DNA from: Cryptomeria japonica
Taxonomy: Eukaryota > Streptophyta > Pinopsida > Cupressales > Cupressaceae
Direction: 5' to 3'
Length of the DNA: 64,000 nt
NCBI RefSeq assembly: GCF_030272615.1
Contig: NC_081412.1
Coordinates: 106,336,296-106,400,295, forward strand
Shown: piece after piece, positions 1-12,140 of the stretch
How positions within the stretch are numbered: position 1 is the first letter of the stretch
Layout: each line of letters opens with the position of its first letter
The notes under the pieces: model-generated
The model's database searches: none
Told to the model about the DNA's origin: nothing
Seen by the model: only the letters and a program-made list of their open reading frames with translations
Translations under genes and position numbers: made by a program

Positions 1-540
1 CCACTGCGGAGTGTGTCCTGCGTGCATGCCAAACGAATCTTTGGGAGGAGGCGGATCTGCCACCGCCTCATCTCCCCAACACCTTCGCGACTGCATGGCG
101 AGCGCTCCTCTCGAAAACTCGCACCTCCTCTGCAACTTCTATCTGGTTGCCACTGCCTACTTGTTGATCTCGGGGATTTAAAGCTCTTGGTTGATTTTTA
201 AAAACCTTAGTCGCACGATTTTGATGTTATTGGCGGACATGAAATATGGCACAATTGCTATGCGTTTTGTTGTCATTTTGGTCTCTGATCACACGACTGT
301 GCTAACCTTGCCGCCAACAACCTTCAATTGCGCGATCCCCTTTTTTTCTGCTACTGTCGCCCTAGGCATTTCAAACCCTAGTTGTCTCTGTCTTTCTGCA
401 CGACGCCACTTTACTCGACTATTTCTGATTTGAATCCCAGCTGGCATATAATATTAAGGATGCTGCAAATCGTGCCTAGTAAACACCACGATCTCTGAGC
501 AGCCTTGTGCAAACCGCCCACAACTCCAATCTACAAGCAC
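1..540. other. Unassigned GC-richer segment
   Basis: This segment is clearly richer in G+C than the AT-rich DNA that follows it at about 541. Short open frames exist (13-201, 191-433) but their translations show no domain I recognise and no strong codon pattern. It could be an LTR or leader of an element cut by the window edge, or a decayed first exon. I cannot choose between these. Confidence 0.3.
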
Positions 541-1527
541 CCCCTTAAATTATAGTGTTGTAGATACTATAGTTTTTAATAAATACAATAATAATTTGCT
601 TATGAAGATATAAATGTCTTTTTTATAATTTTGTTCCTAAAAAATTTATGGTGTTAAAACAACATATTTATTTTCACTTTATGAATTTTTATAATATTTA
701 AGAGCATTTAATATCTTCTTTTATAATGGTAGAATTAGTATAGTTTGAAGATTGAAAATAAGTAGGGAAAAAATTGGGAGGTCTAAAATTATACAAGTAC
801 TATATAATGAAAAATACATCATATAATTCCACACATTTCCTTTCCTTCTTACTTACATTTACCTCTAAATTTTACCTCCAACATTTTTTTTATTGATACA
901 AATAAACAATAGATTATAGATTACATTTTAAATTAAATGATTAAAAATATAATTTAAACTTAGAATTAAAATAAACCAAAAAAAAGAAACTCTAAAAAAA
1001 CTCTGAAAATTATGTCACATTAAGTCTATATAAAACCTCCAAAAAATTAAATTATAAATTAATGTGTAAAACTATGCCCTTACCGAATGGTAATGATAAT
1101 GCAAAAGATTGTGATAATAAAACTACAATAATAGAGAGTGAAACATAAGAAGGATAAGAATGTTTTTTCTACCTAGTTGAACCCTATAAAACATCATATA
1201 ACAATGTATTTCAAATGAATATTTACACAACCTAATACAATGTTTTCAAGTTATTGTTTCCAAGTTGATGTGCACAATATTGTCTCACATCTATCCATAG
1301 TGACTTGGATGATAAATTTAAGGCATTTTCTACTAGATTTGTTACATTAAACTTGTTGTAAATTGAGAGTTTGTCTATATGAAAGGAATACCCAATTTGT
1401 TAAATAGTTATGTCAATTGTATTTTTCATGTTGACATTGATTGAGAATATTTACCTTCTCTTTTTCACTAATGATTACAAATTAATTGAAATTAATTGAT
1501 ATGTGTTATATGATATTTTTTTTGTAG
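541..1527. other. AT-rich non-coding stretch upstream of TM9SF exon
   Basis: No coding signal, repeat boundary or RNA gene seen. The last bases form a polypyrimidine tract ending in TAG at 1525-1527, which is the 3' splice site of the exon that follows, so this stretch is probably intron sequence or the flank captured with that exon. Confidence 0.4.
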
Positions 1528-1747
1528 ATCTATGTTATGTGGAGGATCAACTAGTGTTTATATCTTCGGGTATTGCTTATATTATTACTTTACACGATCA
1601 GATATGACAGGATTCGTGCAAACATCTTTTTTCTTTGGTTATAATGCTTGCATATGCTATGGGATTTTCTTGATGCTTGGAACAGTGGGATTCCATGCCT
1701 CTTTATTTTTTGTTCGTCACATATATCGTTCAATTAAGTGTGAATAA
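1528..1747 (+). pseudogene. Orphan last exon of a TM9SF/nonaspanin (EMP70) gene
   Basis: The frame from 1529 encodes about 72 residues ending at TAA 1745-1747. It matches from memory the C-terminal membrane segments of plant TM9 superfamily members: an FFFGYNACICYG segment, LMLGTVGFHASLFFVRHIYR, and a terminal IKCE that fits the K-X-D/E Golgi-retention signature of plant EMP proteins. A T-rich tract and AG (1526-1527) give a good 3' splice site. TM9SF proteins are about 600 residues with a large lumenal N-domain and nine membrane helices, so nearly all of the gene is missing here. No other exon is seen upstream within 1.5 kb or elsewhere in the window. It may be the 3' end of a real gene with a very long intron reaching beyond position 1, or a captured fragment. 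The exon itself has no stop or frameshift, which slightly favours a recently functional gene. Confidence 0.72.
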
Positions 1748-3461
1748 TTTTCTCCTTTAAAGGATATAATGACTATCATTGCCACAGATTTTCTTCTCAA
1801 CCTTTGTTTAGATCGTGTTGGGTTATCTTCTTTGTATAAAACTAATTGTAGATGTAATATTGAAATTTGGTGGGTAGCTACTCATTACATAATTTATCAA
1901 ACCATCACACACCATGCTAGTGATGGCCATGGTAACATTTGAATTCTTGAATTCTTATAAATCAATAAAGATCGCTTTCAAAAACTTTATGTGATGGATT
2001 CAACAACTATTGTGCCTTGTCGTTATAAAGAGGCCCTTATAAGTGTGGCAATGCAACTTTTTTCATAGATCTTGATAATATTCACTTATACAAGTTGGAG
2101 CCTATTTCATCCTTTCTTCAATACTATTATTCAATCATTAACTCCATGTTTTGTATCTAGATTTAATTTTGCATTTAGTTTTTCAGTTTGCAACTTAAGT
2201 CTTCCTTGCTTTCCTACTATTGTTTAAATTATTGATGTCATTCTTTCCTATTTTATTGAAAAATATCCAATTATCTTACATGATTTGCAAAATTACATTC
2301 AAAATAAATAAAAGTAAATATATCTCAAGTAACTATTCAAAATGTTCTACTTGTTCCATGCAAATAGTTATACCTAAATAAAAGAGATTGTGATCCAAAA
2401 AAGACCATCATCCTAATTATACATTCAAATTTAATAAATTTAATGTCGTAAATTGCACCTCATTCAATTTCACGTCGCATAGGCCTTCACTTTAGCCAAA
2501 ATTAAAGACAATGATTGAACTTCCATCTCATCAACTTCCCTTGCCATTTGTTATACTTGTTTTCCTGATCATATGGTTTGGTTTATACATGGGTGTGTGT
2601 GTGTGTGTATCATAGAGACATCTACGAGTTGTGCATGCATTCTATGAAAATTCGCGACTAAAGGTGGCCATTGGGATATTACACTTCCTAATTTTGGTAG
2701 AGTAATGCCTCTTTGGTCTTGTACCAATGTTGGGATCACTTCCAGTCCCCTCATATTGCCTTTTTATACCTCATTTTGATTCTCTACGACTCACACTAGC
2801 TCTCTGGTTAATTGAAATTACTCTCTTTGGCACTCGTGAAGCTTTCTACACCACTTTCATAACAAACCAACTCACTATCTTTGGCTATTGTTAAAACTTT
2901 GCTAATTTGAAGATTGTTGCCCTCTTCATCCTTGTAAGCCTTGTTTCTTCTAGTGTTGAAAGGATGATAACTCTTTTCGGGTTACTTACTTGTTCATTGT
3001 CCTTATTTTAGCATATAATTCATCATATTGTTCTTGTTCCATTTCTATTATCATTTTGATCACAATCCTGTCTTTAGGCTATCTATGGAGGTGGAAACAC
3101 CAAAACATGTCTTTGACCGTGCCAAACCTCTAAACACACCCACCCCAAACCTTTTGTCCTTGGTCTTATGTGTGCAAGTTTTATCAAGGGCGTCATTTCT
3201 TTGGCTAAAGGTTTCATATGGATGACCCATTGTAAGTATTCCTTTGTCTACCTTGTTTTTTCTGTCAATTTATTTTTCTTTGTTAGCTCTCTATCATTTC
3301 ATTTTATCGTATTTAGTGGTTAGAACCTAGATACTAGTTCTTTAGCACCCTCTGGTACGAACTTTTGTACCTCATCCGTACAGGATGTTTGTGTGCCACA
3401 TTGTCATCCTCGACCCATGTGTGCGTCCTATAACGTATAGAGTTGTCTAGGTGGTCTTCAT
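1748..3461. other. Non-coding stretch; 3' UTR candidate then unassigned DNA
   Basis: The first few hundred bases may be 3' UTR of the TM9SF exon. The rest has only short chance frames. A (GT)8 microsatellite lies at 2593-2608. I see no gene, RNA or element boundary until the LTR at 3462. Confidence 0.35.
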
Positions 3462-3768
3462 TGTTGAAATTTGCAACACAAGAACCTGTAGGATCAAACA
3501 ACAAATGAAGAACACCTTTCACAAACGAGAGTGACACAAAAGCTATAATATATTATTCAAAAGTAAACATTACAAAATGAAGATTATTATAATGCATACC
3601 GACTTGCTTTGTAGAAAGTGAGAGATGCCCTAATCTATAATTAGGAGAACTAAAGAAAAAGCATGAGGAGTTAAATTAAGCTCAACTAATTTTTTTTTTA
3701 AGGGGACTTAATCTAAAAAAGCATGAATCTAGATGAAAAAGAATAATTTTAGATAAAATTCTCTAACA
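3462..3768 (-). repeat. Copia 3' LTR (remnant)
   Basis: Read on the minus strand, this segment starts TGTTAGAGAATTTTATC directly after a purine tract and ends ..TTTCAACA, giving TG...CA ends with partly inverted termini. Its position just downstream of the Copia RNase H remnant fits a 307-bp 3' LTR. There is no second copy in the window, so both boundaries are inferred from termini and the polypurine tract only. Confidence 0.55.
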
Positions 3769-3779
3769 CCCCCCTTAAG
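3769..3779 (-). promoter_or_regulatory. Polypurine tract of the Copia remnant
   Basis: On the minus strand this reads CTTAAGGGGGG directly before the TG of the LTR, the usual plus-strand priming site. Confidence 0.55.
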
Positions 3780-4019
3780 TGAAACTTAGGGAGAAGTAAA
3801 AAACATCTAAATGCATGAAATGCAAGAATGGATCTTGGCAACTAAGGCTTGATGCAATACCCATGTATTATAAAAAAAAGTCTCAAAACAAAGAAAAGGA
3901 GAAAATCTGCATGGGAAAAAACCCCTATCCAAAATTGAGAGATGCAACACATGAAACAAACACGAATTGTTGAAGGAAGGAAGGCCTCATAAAGACCTCC
4001 CAAGGACAACTTCCTTCAC

Positions 4020-4308
4020 CCTAAGCATTAAACACAACTAAAGGTAATGTTGGGATGCCAACGTTTTAGTAAAGATGTCTACAACCTGCTTCTCTCTAGG
4101 TATGTACAATCTAAGGCGAGAAGACCATTCTGGATCTAATGTCGAATGAAGTGCATGTTGATCTCAATGTGCTTATTCCATTGATATTCAACCGGGTTGC
4201 GAGAAATGTAAATGACACTCTGATTGTCACACAAAAGAATAGTGGCACCATCAGGAGGGCAAACAAACTCTGTCAACAACTGAGGAAGCCATAGAACCTC
4301 TTGGCGAG
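4020..4308 (-). pseudogene. Copia pol remnant: end of RNase H domain
   Basis: Minus-strand translation gives the last part of a Ty1/Copia RNase H: QEVLWLPQLLTEF, then ILLCDNQSVIYISRNPV with the catalytic Asp, then HIEINMHFIRH followed by a stop. The closing segment (EKQVVDIFTKTLASQHY) continues in another frame, so there is at least one frameshift plus one stop. Only about 90 codons of a polyprotein of about 1,300 remain. The 5' part is absent: at about 4309 the sequence passes straight into an unrelated old repeat. Confidence 0.8.
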
Positions 4309-4312
4309 AAAG

Positions 4313-4488
4313 AAAAGATAGAAAAGATTATACATGATTAATAATTATATTTTCAAGAGGTTCAATTTTTTAAAAGATAGAAAATATTATGCATGATTAA
4401 CAATTATATTTTCAAGAGGTTCAACTTTTTTAAAAGATAAAAAATATTATACATGATTAACAATTAGATTTTACCCCTTTCTTCTTTA
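4313..4488. repeat. Imperfect tandem repeat, unit about 60 bp, 2.7 copies
   Basis: Three successive copies begin AAAAGATA(G/A)AAAA and run through CATGATTAAYAATTA to TTTTCAAGAGGTTCAA. The first two are complete and the third ends early. The paralogous 'copy B' at 20530 has one such unit, so the array expanded, or contracted, after the two copies separated. Confidence 0.75.
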
Positions 4489-4809
4489 ATTAAATAATAT
4501 CAATTTTAGTCTATTTTCTTGCTCAAGAAAATGTAAGTATTAGTAGATAGTTGATTAAGAATTTGTCCTTTTTTTAGTAAGGGTTTAGTTTATTAGAAAT
4601 ATAGATTATTGAAAAAGAATTCTAGTGTGAGGAAGATATTGTAAGATAATTTAAGTTACATACATTTTTATTATTTTTATGAAATTGCTTACCGTTTTAA
4701 TAATAATTAAAAGATTTTATTTAGTCAATCTTCATCAATTTGAACTTGACTTGTGCATAATATATATTTAATTAATTTTATGTCCATTATTTTATTAATG
4801 ATTTTGATT
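4313..4809. repeat. Old dispersed repeat, copy A (uninterrupted by LINE)
   Basis: This segment is collinear with two separated blocks: 20530-20685 (shared: the CATGATTAATAATTAG region, TCAATTTTAGTCTATTTTC, AAGAAAATGTAAGTATT) and 48903-49440 (shared: AGTAAGGGTTTAGTTTATT, GAGGAAGATATTGTAAGA, TGCATAATATATATTTAATT). It therefore acts as an 'empty site' for the LINE insertion. The identity of the parent repeat is unknown. It carries no coding signal. Confidence 0.8.
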
Positions 4810-4814
4810 CGTAG
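4810..4814. repeat. Target-site duplication CGTAG (left) of Tat element
   Basis: CGTAG immediately precedes the TG of the 5' LTR and recurs at 20024-20028 immediately after the CA of the 3' LTR. Confidence 0.93.
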
Positions 4815-6235
4815 TGTAGTCACATAAATCTGTCCAATTTAATTAAATGAATATTTGCTATTTATTTGATTAAAAATCCATTAGCCATCAGTTAATTAAA
4901 TTAATATTTAATTAATTCATCTTCAAACATTCTTCTATTAATTAAATAGATTATTCAATTTATTTTAATTAATTTACTATACCAAATTCACAATCAATTA
5001 AATGAATAAAATCTATTTATTTAATTAAAATCATCTTTTCCTCTTTTAAATAAATTAACATTTATTCAAATCATTAAACCCCCCCTCCCCCCACTTGCAT
5101 TTTCCTACAAATGCAATTTGCACACATTTATTAAAATAAATAAATTTTATTTTAATTAAAATCCTATTTTCCCTCATCCACCAAATCCACTTGCATTCCT
5201 AAACCCCCTTCTAGATTCTTCTAAACCCTTTTTTAATTAACCTAATCCATCCCCTAATTATTGTCACATTCCTAAGCAACTTGGAGTCACTTCTCAAAGA
5301 CTTCAAAGTCTTTGAAAAACATTTAATGCTTTATGTGTTCAACAAATTAACTTTCAAAGTCTTCAAAACCATTAATGACTCTTACATGACCATTAATGGC
5401 TCTTACCTAACCATTTATGGTTAATTCAACTATGACTCATGTGTCTCCTCAAACATTTATTGCTTTGACCATGGTTATCCCTTTTGCCTTTGCACAAGAG
5501 TTTATCCATTGGATAAAAGCTTTATTCTTTGAATAAAGAATTTATTCACTCAACCCAACCTTGACCTTAACCCCCAAGTTGACTCCCAGGTCATGTCGAG
5601 CATTTAATGCTTATGCCCTCTCTTCTCAACCTATCTCAAATTGACACTTGTCATCTTGGGATTGGATTGAAAGCCATCACATGGATTGAATATCATTCAA
5701 TCCTGACCCTTGTTGAGATTATTCAATCTCAACCATCCATTGCTCCATTTTTCCTATAAATAGAATCCATTTCTTCATAATCCAGATCCTGAAAACTTGT
5801 ATGCATTTAATCTATAGGCATTTCTAGAGAGCATTTAGCATAAATCACTAATATCTTGTCAGTTTGGTTTAAAATAAATCATTTTAGTATCAGTAGCATC
5901 TAGTATTAGCTTTTTATTCACATTTAGAGCAAATACTTCAATCTCAAACCTCCATAAGCATCCATAGTGCAAAAAGCTGTTGAGAGCTACACTAGTTTGG
6001 AACTTGGAGATGAAAGGAACAAGGGAGAAGGAGCTAAGAGCATGTTAGGAGGCATTTGGAGATGTCTCATCGTATTTACTTTCCTAGTTAAATATTTTCT
6101 CATGCTTTTGGTATCTCTTTTGATATGCTTGTGTAGGAAAGTGTTTTGTTTATGATTTCTGACACTAACAATTTGATTTTTCTTTTCGTTTGTGTTTTGT
6201 TATCATGACTAACCTTCCCTTTTTGTAGAGCATCA
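4815..6235 (+). repeat. 5' LTR of Tat element
   Basis: Begins TGTAGTCACATAAATC and ends GTAGAGCATCA. The first 350 bp are alternating TTAATT-rich tracts. A TATA-box candidate (CCTATAAATAGA) lies at about 5753-5764. A 62-codon frame (5967-6155) is nearly the same in both LTRs, but that follows from LTR identity rather than selection. Confidence 0.93.
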
Positions 6236-6253
6236 TTTGGTGAACCTGATGTG
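6236..6253 (+). promoter_or_regulatory. Primer-binding-site candidate of Tat element
   Basis: TTTGGTGAACCTGATGTG follows the LTR with a TGG start, as expected for pairing with a tRNA CCA end. I did not identify the tRNA. Confidence 0.6.
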
Positions 6254-8895
6254 AAATCCAACAACTTTTTACTAACTTTTTGATTGTTTAGCTTGACTCG
6301 TAGGTCATTCTCTTGTGCTTTTGTTCTCAGTTTAGCGCCTTCACAAATTGATACTTTAGCGCTATTGTCTATACTGTTGGTCTTTCATGTTAAATAGTGC
6401 TTCTATTTTCACACAGAGTAGAGCTATTGTAACAGAGAGTTGTAAGAAGATTCCTTGTAACCAAAAACCAAAATTTTTGGGCTTGTAGAAGTCCACCAAA
6501 ACATGCAGATTTTTCTAACTAATTATCTTTTGTGTAGGTTTTAACTAACCCCTACAATAGGATTTTTGTTAACAATTTTAGCTTAGGAAATAAATTTGTT
6601 CATATTGCTAACTTTGTCTTTCAAGTTAGGATAAAATAAATTCATTTTCCTTTTGAGTTAAAATCAACTACACTTTCATTTGGAGTTTTAAAAAGAACCA
6701 CATCTTTCGTTTAGAGCTCTAAAAAGAATCACACTTGTTCAAAGTTAAAAAGAATCACAAAAACAAACACACAAAATTATTTTTTGCAAAGTTAGGATCA
6801 AATTATTTTGGTGCTTAAAATCAACAAGGTAAATTTTATTTCTTGCATCAAACTAAAATTCACAATCAACACTTCATTTTGTGCAAGTTAAAAAGAATCC
6901 CCAATTTGTCACAGTTGTTCTCAAATCGATTTACTTCAAGCAAAACGTGCTCTTATTTCAGTTGACCAAGATTTCCAATTCCTAGATTACAACACATTTT
7001 GCCATTGAAGGATAAAAAGAACACCATGATTGTTGGAACAACATCTCCAATTAGATAGAACATCATTGCAATGACAAGTTAAAAAGAACAAGTGCATTTC
7101 GTGTTTGACACAATTGTGCAAAAAGAGTTTGTCGAGTGGTCCTACTTTTAATACACACTATCCTCTCCCTTGGCTCTCGTGGTCCTAGGTGCAAGAGAAA
7201 AGTGTTAGTAACACTCAAGTTTTATCTTTTTAAGAGAGGCCTGCCAAGGGACCGATCACTCTTGGGAATGACTTCGCATGGTAAATCCTTCAAGCCACTA
7301 TAGAAATCAGGTGAGAGCGAAAGCTGTAGCCTTGGGTATAGCTGTTCCTATAGTGTAACTTGCCGAAAGGACAAATGGGCCCCACCACAAGTTACAAGGC
7401 TCTAATGAACTTATGTCCAAAGACATTGAAAATTACTAAACACCTTTAAGTACTAGCCCACCTGTTCTATTGATTGAGGATATTTGTGATATAATTCAGT
7501 GCAAGAGCATAAATGGTTTTGCTCCCAAGATACTCACCATACATATTTCCTTGAGTAGAAACTTAGTTTTTTGAAAAGTCACTTGTGGCTTGATGAAAGT
7601 GGTGACTCTCCCATCATATGGATCATCTATTTGTTATGCTCGTGCAAGACTTAGTATATCACATCCTTACTTGCCACGATGGGATTCATAAGGTATGTAG
7701 TACCAAAGTCGAATAAATATCAAGATGTGGGCTGAATTTATTGCAACTGGCCATTTGACCTTAGGGATAAAAAAGTGTTTGAAGTGTTTTCATTTTTGAG
7801 TCAAGACCAAGTACAAATTGAGCTGACTTCAGGCTTTGGAAAAACACCTTAAAATACATCTAAAGGAAAGGGTCATAAAAAGTCCAAAGATTGGGTTGAT
7901 CTAGACCCATACTCATTTGTGCCTTTTGAGGCAACATTCTTGTGTTTGTGTGCTTGCTTTGTTTTCTTGTCAAACAGAAAAATCAAAAATCAGTTCCAAA
8001 AACAAGTATTCATCCAACACAAACATTTTCAGAACACCAACAAAGGATCCAAATCAAAGAGCAAGAGTATGAAACTATATGACCATTTTTCACATCCTGA
8101 GAAAGAAGAATCTTCATCAACACATCAACTTGAAGAAATGACCATTGAGCTCAAATGCTCTTATCAAAAGGAGGAAATTCTTCTATCTTAATAGACAAAT
8201 CTTTGTCTCTAATAGAACCTTCTTACATCACATTCATCTTTACCTTCAAGGGAAATCAAAAGAATTCGATCAAGACTCATTAAACCGCAGAGCTTTTATG
8301 CAATATAGAGCTTTGAGTTATCACAAAAACCAAGGAGGCAAGATCAATCTTGATTTCTTACTAGACATTTGTATCACATACAACGTAGCTCGAAAAATGC
8401 CATCAACGCCCGAAAGAGAAGAGGTAGAATTTGTCCCATATGTAACACGAAGTTTCTATTAAAGTTAAACATTTCATCCATTTTTCATCTTCACATCATC
8501 ACTCCATTTCAACTCTCAAAACATTAAGAGGTTCTTGTCCTAAGTTCTCTTTAGATATTGCTTGAATCAAACGCAACAAATCACTTTTTAGATTGTTTCT
8601 ACATCTAGGATAAGCTCATCCTAAGAGACATATCTACGCAGGTTAAAACTAGTCTATGAGTGAATCCTCTCATTACTAGGTAGTTAAGTTTGTAACACAT
8701 CTCAGATTTCTCTAAACCTTATCACATCAAAACCTTATCAAACACAACAAGCATATCAAGAAAGAACTTTGGTAACATCTACCTTTAAAAGTGCTAGAGA
8801 TCCATATGCAACACACCACACCAAACATAAATCTCTCATTTCATCAACAACTTATCATCATTTTCACCCAACTTCAACAAAAACTTATAAACAAA
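6254..8895 (+). other. Long untranslated leader of Tat element
   Basis: About 2.6 kb between primer site and gag start. It contains runs of short AAAAAGAATCAC-like motifs (6680-7110) and two modest open frames (7919-8191 and 8145-8462) without recognisable domains; the second (105 codons) is rich in basic residues. Long leaders are usual in Tat/Ogre elements. I see no conserved protein here. Confidence 0.6.
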
Positions 8896-10802
8896 ATGAC
8901 TCAAACCAGATCTAGAACTAGACAACAAGAAATAGAGGAAGAAGAAGAGGAGGAAAATATCAATGAATTCCAAGAAGCCCTTGGAGGAAATGCAAATGAC
9001 GAAAATCTAGGTACTCCTACTCCTGCAACGATAGAAAGGGCACAACACAACCCTCTCTTTAACAGACTTTTTGATGAAATACTCAGGAGCAATGCGGATG
9101 TTCACTTTTTAAGACTTGCTCAAGAAGGAGCCAAACTCCCCTCTGACTTTGATCTTGCACAACTAAGACAAGCATCAGAATGACAAAGTTGCAATGAGGA
9201 AGAAAGAGGTAGAGATCCCATTAGACACAACTTTCATCGAGGTAATCCACCACCACCTCCTCCTCCTCCAAGTTTAATAGAGATGTTGAGGTGACAAGTT
9301 AAAAATCTCACCCAACAACTTCATAGTGGCGTAAAAACAAATCAGTTTTCACTCAATGATATTTGTCCCTATCCCTTTGATAGGAATCTTCATATGCCAC
9401 CTTTTCCACGAGGGTTTGAAACATCCAAGTTTGAAAAGTATAGAGGAAAAGGAGATCCTCATGATCATGTTAGAGAATTCCATTCAACATGTCTAGAAGT
9501 GGCATATGAGGATACATACCTAATGTGACTCTTTCCCCAGAGTTTGGGAGGAACAACCACATCATGGTTTTCCCGATTACCAAGTGGCATTAGGACCTTT
9601 GAAGAACTAATCCAGAAGTTCCTATCACATTACTCACACAACATTGAACGTGATATCACAATGGCTGATCTATGTAACACTAAACAAAAACTAGGTGATC
9701 TATTTTCAGTCTTTCTGCAACGATGGCGTCAAATGTCTAGCAGACATTCACTTCAATTACCAGAACAGGAATTAGTGGAATATTTATTTCCAACTTAAAC
9801 GACGAAATGGAATTTCACCTGGATCTCAAAGACATAGATTCCTTCAATGACATGATCACAAAAGGTTTAAAGTGTGAGTGGGTTCTCATAAAAAAGGGAC
9901 TGATCAAAATCTACAATGAGACAAAGGATGGCCCTCGCCCACGCTTCAATAGTGACAAGCCAAACTTCTGGAACAAAAACAAAAATGTCATCAACGACAG
10001 GGTGGTGGATGCTAGAACTATCAAAAGCGCACAACCTGTGGTTCGATTTGCAGGACATAATCCCCCACCCAAGACTAACACAATTGCCCAAAATCAAGGT
10101 CACATCACATCTCAAGATGAACCCAGACAACATCAACAAAAACCAAAGTGAACATACACTCCCTTAGGGGAACCCATCGAAACAGTGTTATGTCAGTTGG
10201 TTTCTCAAAATCTGGTCACCTTACCCAGAACATCAAATTATGAACCTCAATTCAAACCTGCATGGTGGAGAGATACTGAACACTGTGATTTTCATCAAGG
10301 AAAAGGACATAAGACAAGCAATTGTCACAGATTGAAAAATCTTATTCAGGATCTTATTGATCGAGGAGAAATCGAAATCGAAGGACACGACCCAAAGACA
10401 ACAAACAATGATCATCTGATGTTAAAAAATCCACTTCCATCACAAGATCAAAGAGGTCCTTCCACTTCAGGGAGAAACACAGACACCACTGATTATAGGC
10501 AAGCAGCGTATAATTACACTGTGAATCACCTATACGATACCAGTGAACAAATTGCAACTATTACCATCAAAAATCCCAGCTCCACTTGCAATGTTGTTAC
10601 ACGTCGCATCAAGATTACCATAAAAGCAGCTCCACAAGGCACCCCATCTATCCCCAAGCAGTATAACCTTGTGGACCAGTTAGACAAAACGCCCGTACTG
10701 ATATCTATCTTAGAGCTATTGTGCTTATCTCCATCTCATAAAACAATCTTGGATCAAGCTCTCCAAGAGGCGTCAGTCCCTGCAAATTTGAACACAGATT
10801 AG
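8896..10802 (+). pseudogene. gag: Tat gag: capsid and zinc-finger-like region
   Basis: The start MTQTRSRTRQQ at 8896 is followed by an acidic run, a proline run (9247-9270) and the retrotransposon gag core (WFSRLPSGIRTFEELIQKFL, then RWRQMSSRHSLQLPEQEL). Gag would form the particle that packages the RNA. A CX2HX4HX4C zinc-finger variant (CDFHQGKGHKTSNC) lies at 10284-10325. In-frame stops are TGA 9181, TGA 9292, TGA 9526, TGA 10149 and TAG 10800. A frameshift at about 9783 moves the frame from the 8896 register to the 9807 register. Each TGA sits where the family usually has Arg and the TAG where Gln fits, which suggests C-to-T change. The product cannot be made from this copy. Confidence 0.85.
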
Positions 10803-10811
10803 TTCCAAGCC

Positions 10812-11348
10812 ATGGTTGGAAATCTATGGTCATCACCTTGTCTCACTTTCTCCGAAAGTGACAAGTTATCCTTCCAGCAACCTCATAATGCCTCACTACA
10901 CATTGAAGGATTTATCAATCAGCATAGGATCAAGCGAGTCTTGATTGATAATGGAGCAGGCCTGAATATTTGTACACTGCAATTAGTCACAACTTTGGGA
11001 TATGCAATTGAATCAGTGGATCCCCGTAAGAAGATCACAATCAAAGCTTATGATGATGCAGAGCGTTCATCCAAAGGAGTTGTTGTACTAGCAATCCGAG
11101 TGGGCCCTGTGGTGAAGCATATCATATGTCAGGTTCTGGACCTTCCTTTGCCATACAATTTATTGTTGGGAAGATCTTGGATACACGCCATGCAAGCCGT
11201 TCCATCCACTTACCATCAGTGTATCAAGTTCCCACATAATGGTGCATAAATCACAATCCTCGGTGATGCAAACCCCTTTGCATATTGTCATAATACAAAT
11301 CATCAGCTAGAGATTACTATTCCCAACAATAGAGAAGCCATCTCCTCC
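10812..11348 (+). pseudogene. Tat aspartic protease domain
   Basis: Retropepsin-like fold: the catalytic motif reads LIDNGAGLNI (family DSGA, so Ser/Thr to Asn next to the Asp), followed by an LLGRSWIHAM motif corresponding to the second conserved Gly/hydrophobic block. It would cut the polyprotein. It is in the same frame as the 3' part of gag, separated only by TAG 10800, and ends at TAA 11247 in the sequence CATAATGGTGCATAA, after which the same frame continues to the G-patch region. Confidence 0.82.
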
Positions 11349-12140
11349 ATGTCATATATAAGTCCCGCCTCTCTTTCCAGTTCAAACACTCTTATACCCA
11401 AGCAAGAGAAGCTCAAAATGAAAATTGCAGAGGAAGGTCCTGGAGAATACAATCTAAGCCAACTCTTTTGTGTTGGACAAATGCCCACTTCTCCTAAAAC
11501 ACATGGCAAACCTCAACAAGTGCTTCAGACGTCACTGGTCACCCCAGCTTGTCCATTGACGCCTTTCATCCTTGGAAAGAGTCAAGAAGATGAAACCAAT
11601 GATGAAGACATAACAGAATGGATCTATAAGGATCCTATCACCACCGACATTCTGCAAGTTAAGCTTCCTAGAGATCAATATGGCAAAGGTCTTCTCATTA
11701 TGAAAAGAATGGGATATGATGGTCAAAGTGCTTTGGGGTATTGTAAGCAAGGGCGACATGAACCACTACCGATAGAAATGAAGCCTGAAGATACCACAGG
11801 CTTAGGCTTTCAAAAAGAGATTTTTCCTAAGCTCAGATTCAAAGGGAAACCCAGCAAACCACTATATCAACCTACTATAAAGAGACCTCCTTTGATTATA
11901 AAAGCAGCACCCCAAAACATAACAACTATCCCATTGAGGCTAAACATCCCAGCAAAACCGTCTGCAACGCCAGTCGTCCCATCAATTGACCCAGCAACAC
12001 CGTCAATAGCAGTGATAACATCAATAGTCCCCTTAGCAACAACAACTCTATCCGAATTCCCAACAGTATCTACAAAACCAACGGTTCTAGCAGAAGTGGC
12101 AGATTCAACACTACCAACACTCCCGTATCAGATCCATTGA
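11349..12140 (+). pseudogene. Tat pol linker with G-patch domain
   Basis: Open frame of 263 codons between protease and RT. Codons for YGKGLLIMKRMGYDGQ begin at 11679 and lead, via CKQGRHEPL, to TTGLGFQ near 11815: a G-patch domain, a glycine-rich RNA-interacting module. G-patches follow the protease in some betaretroviruses, so a role next to protease is plausible, but its job in plant Gypsy elements is not something I can assert. The region after it is rich in Pro, Thr, Ser and Ala (11880-12130) and looks like an unstructured linker. The frame is shifted relative to the next segment at about 12130. Confidence 0.75.

Noticed and set aside
5967-6155. 62-codon ORF preserved in both Tat LTRs (also 19755-19943)
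   Set aside because: Its conservation is explained by overall LTR identity; the related solo LTR at 31947 does not keep the frame.
7919-8462. Extra gene upstream of gag in the Tat leader
   Set aside because: Two overlapping frames in different registers, no domain and no sign of selection; more likely structured leader sequence.
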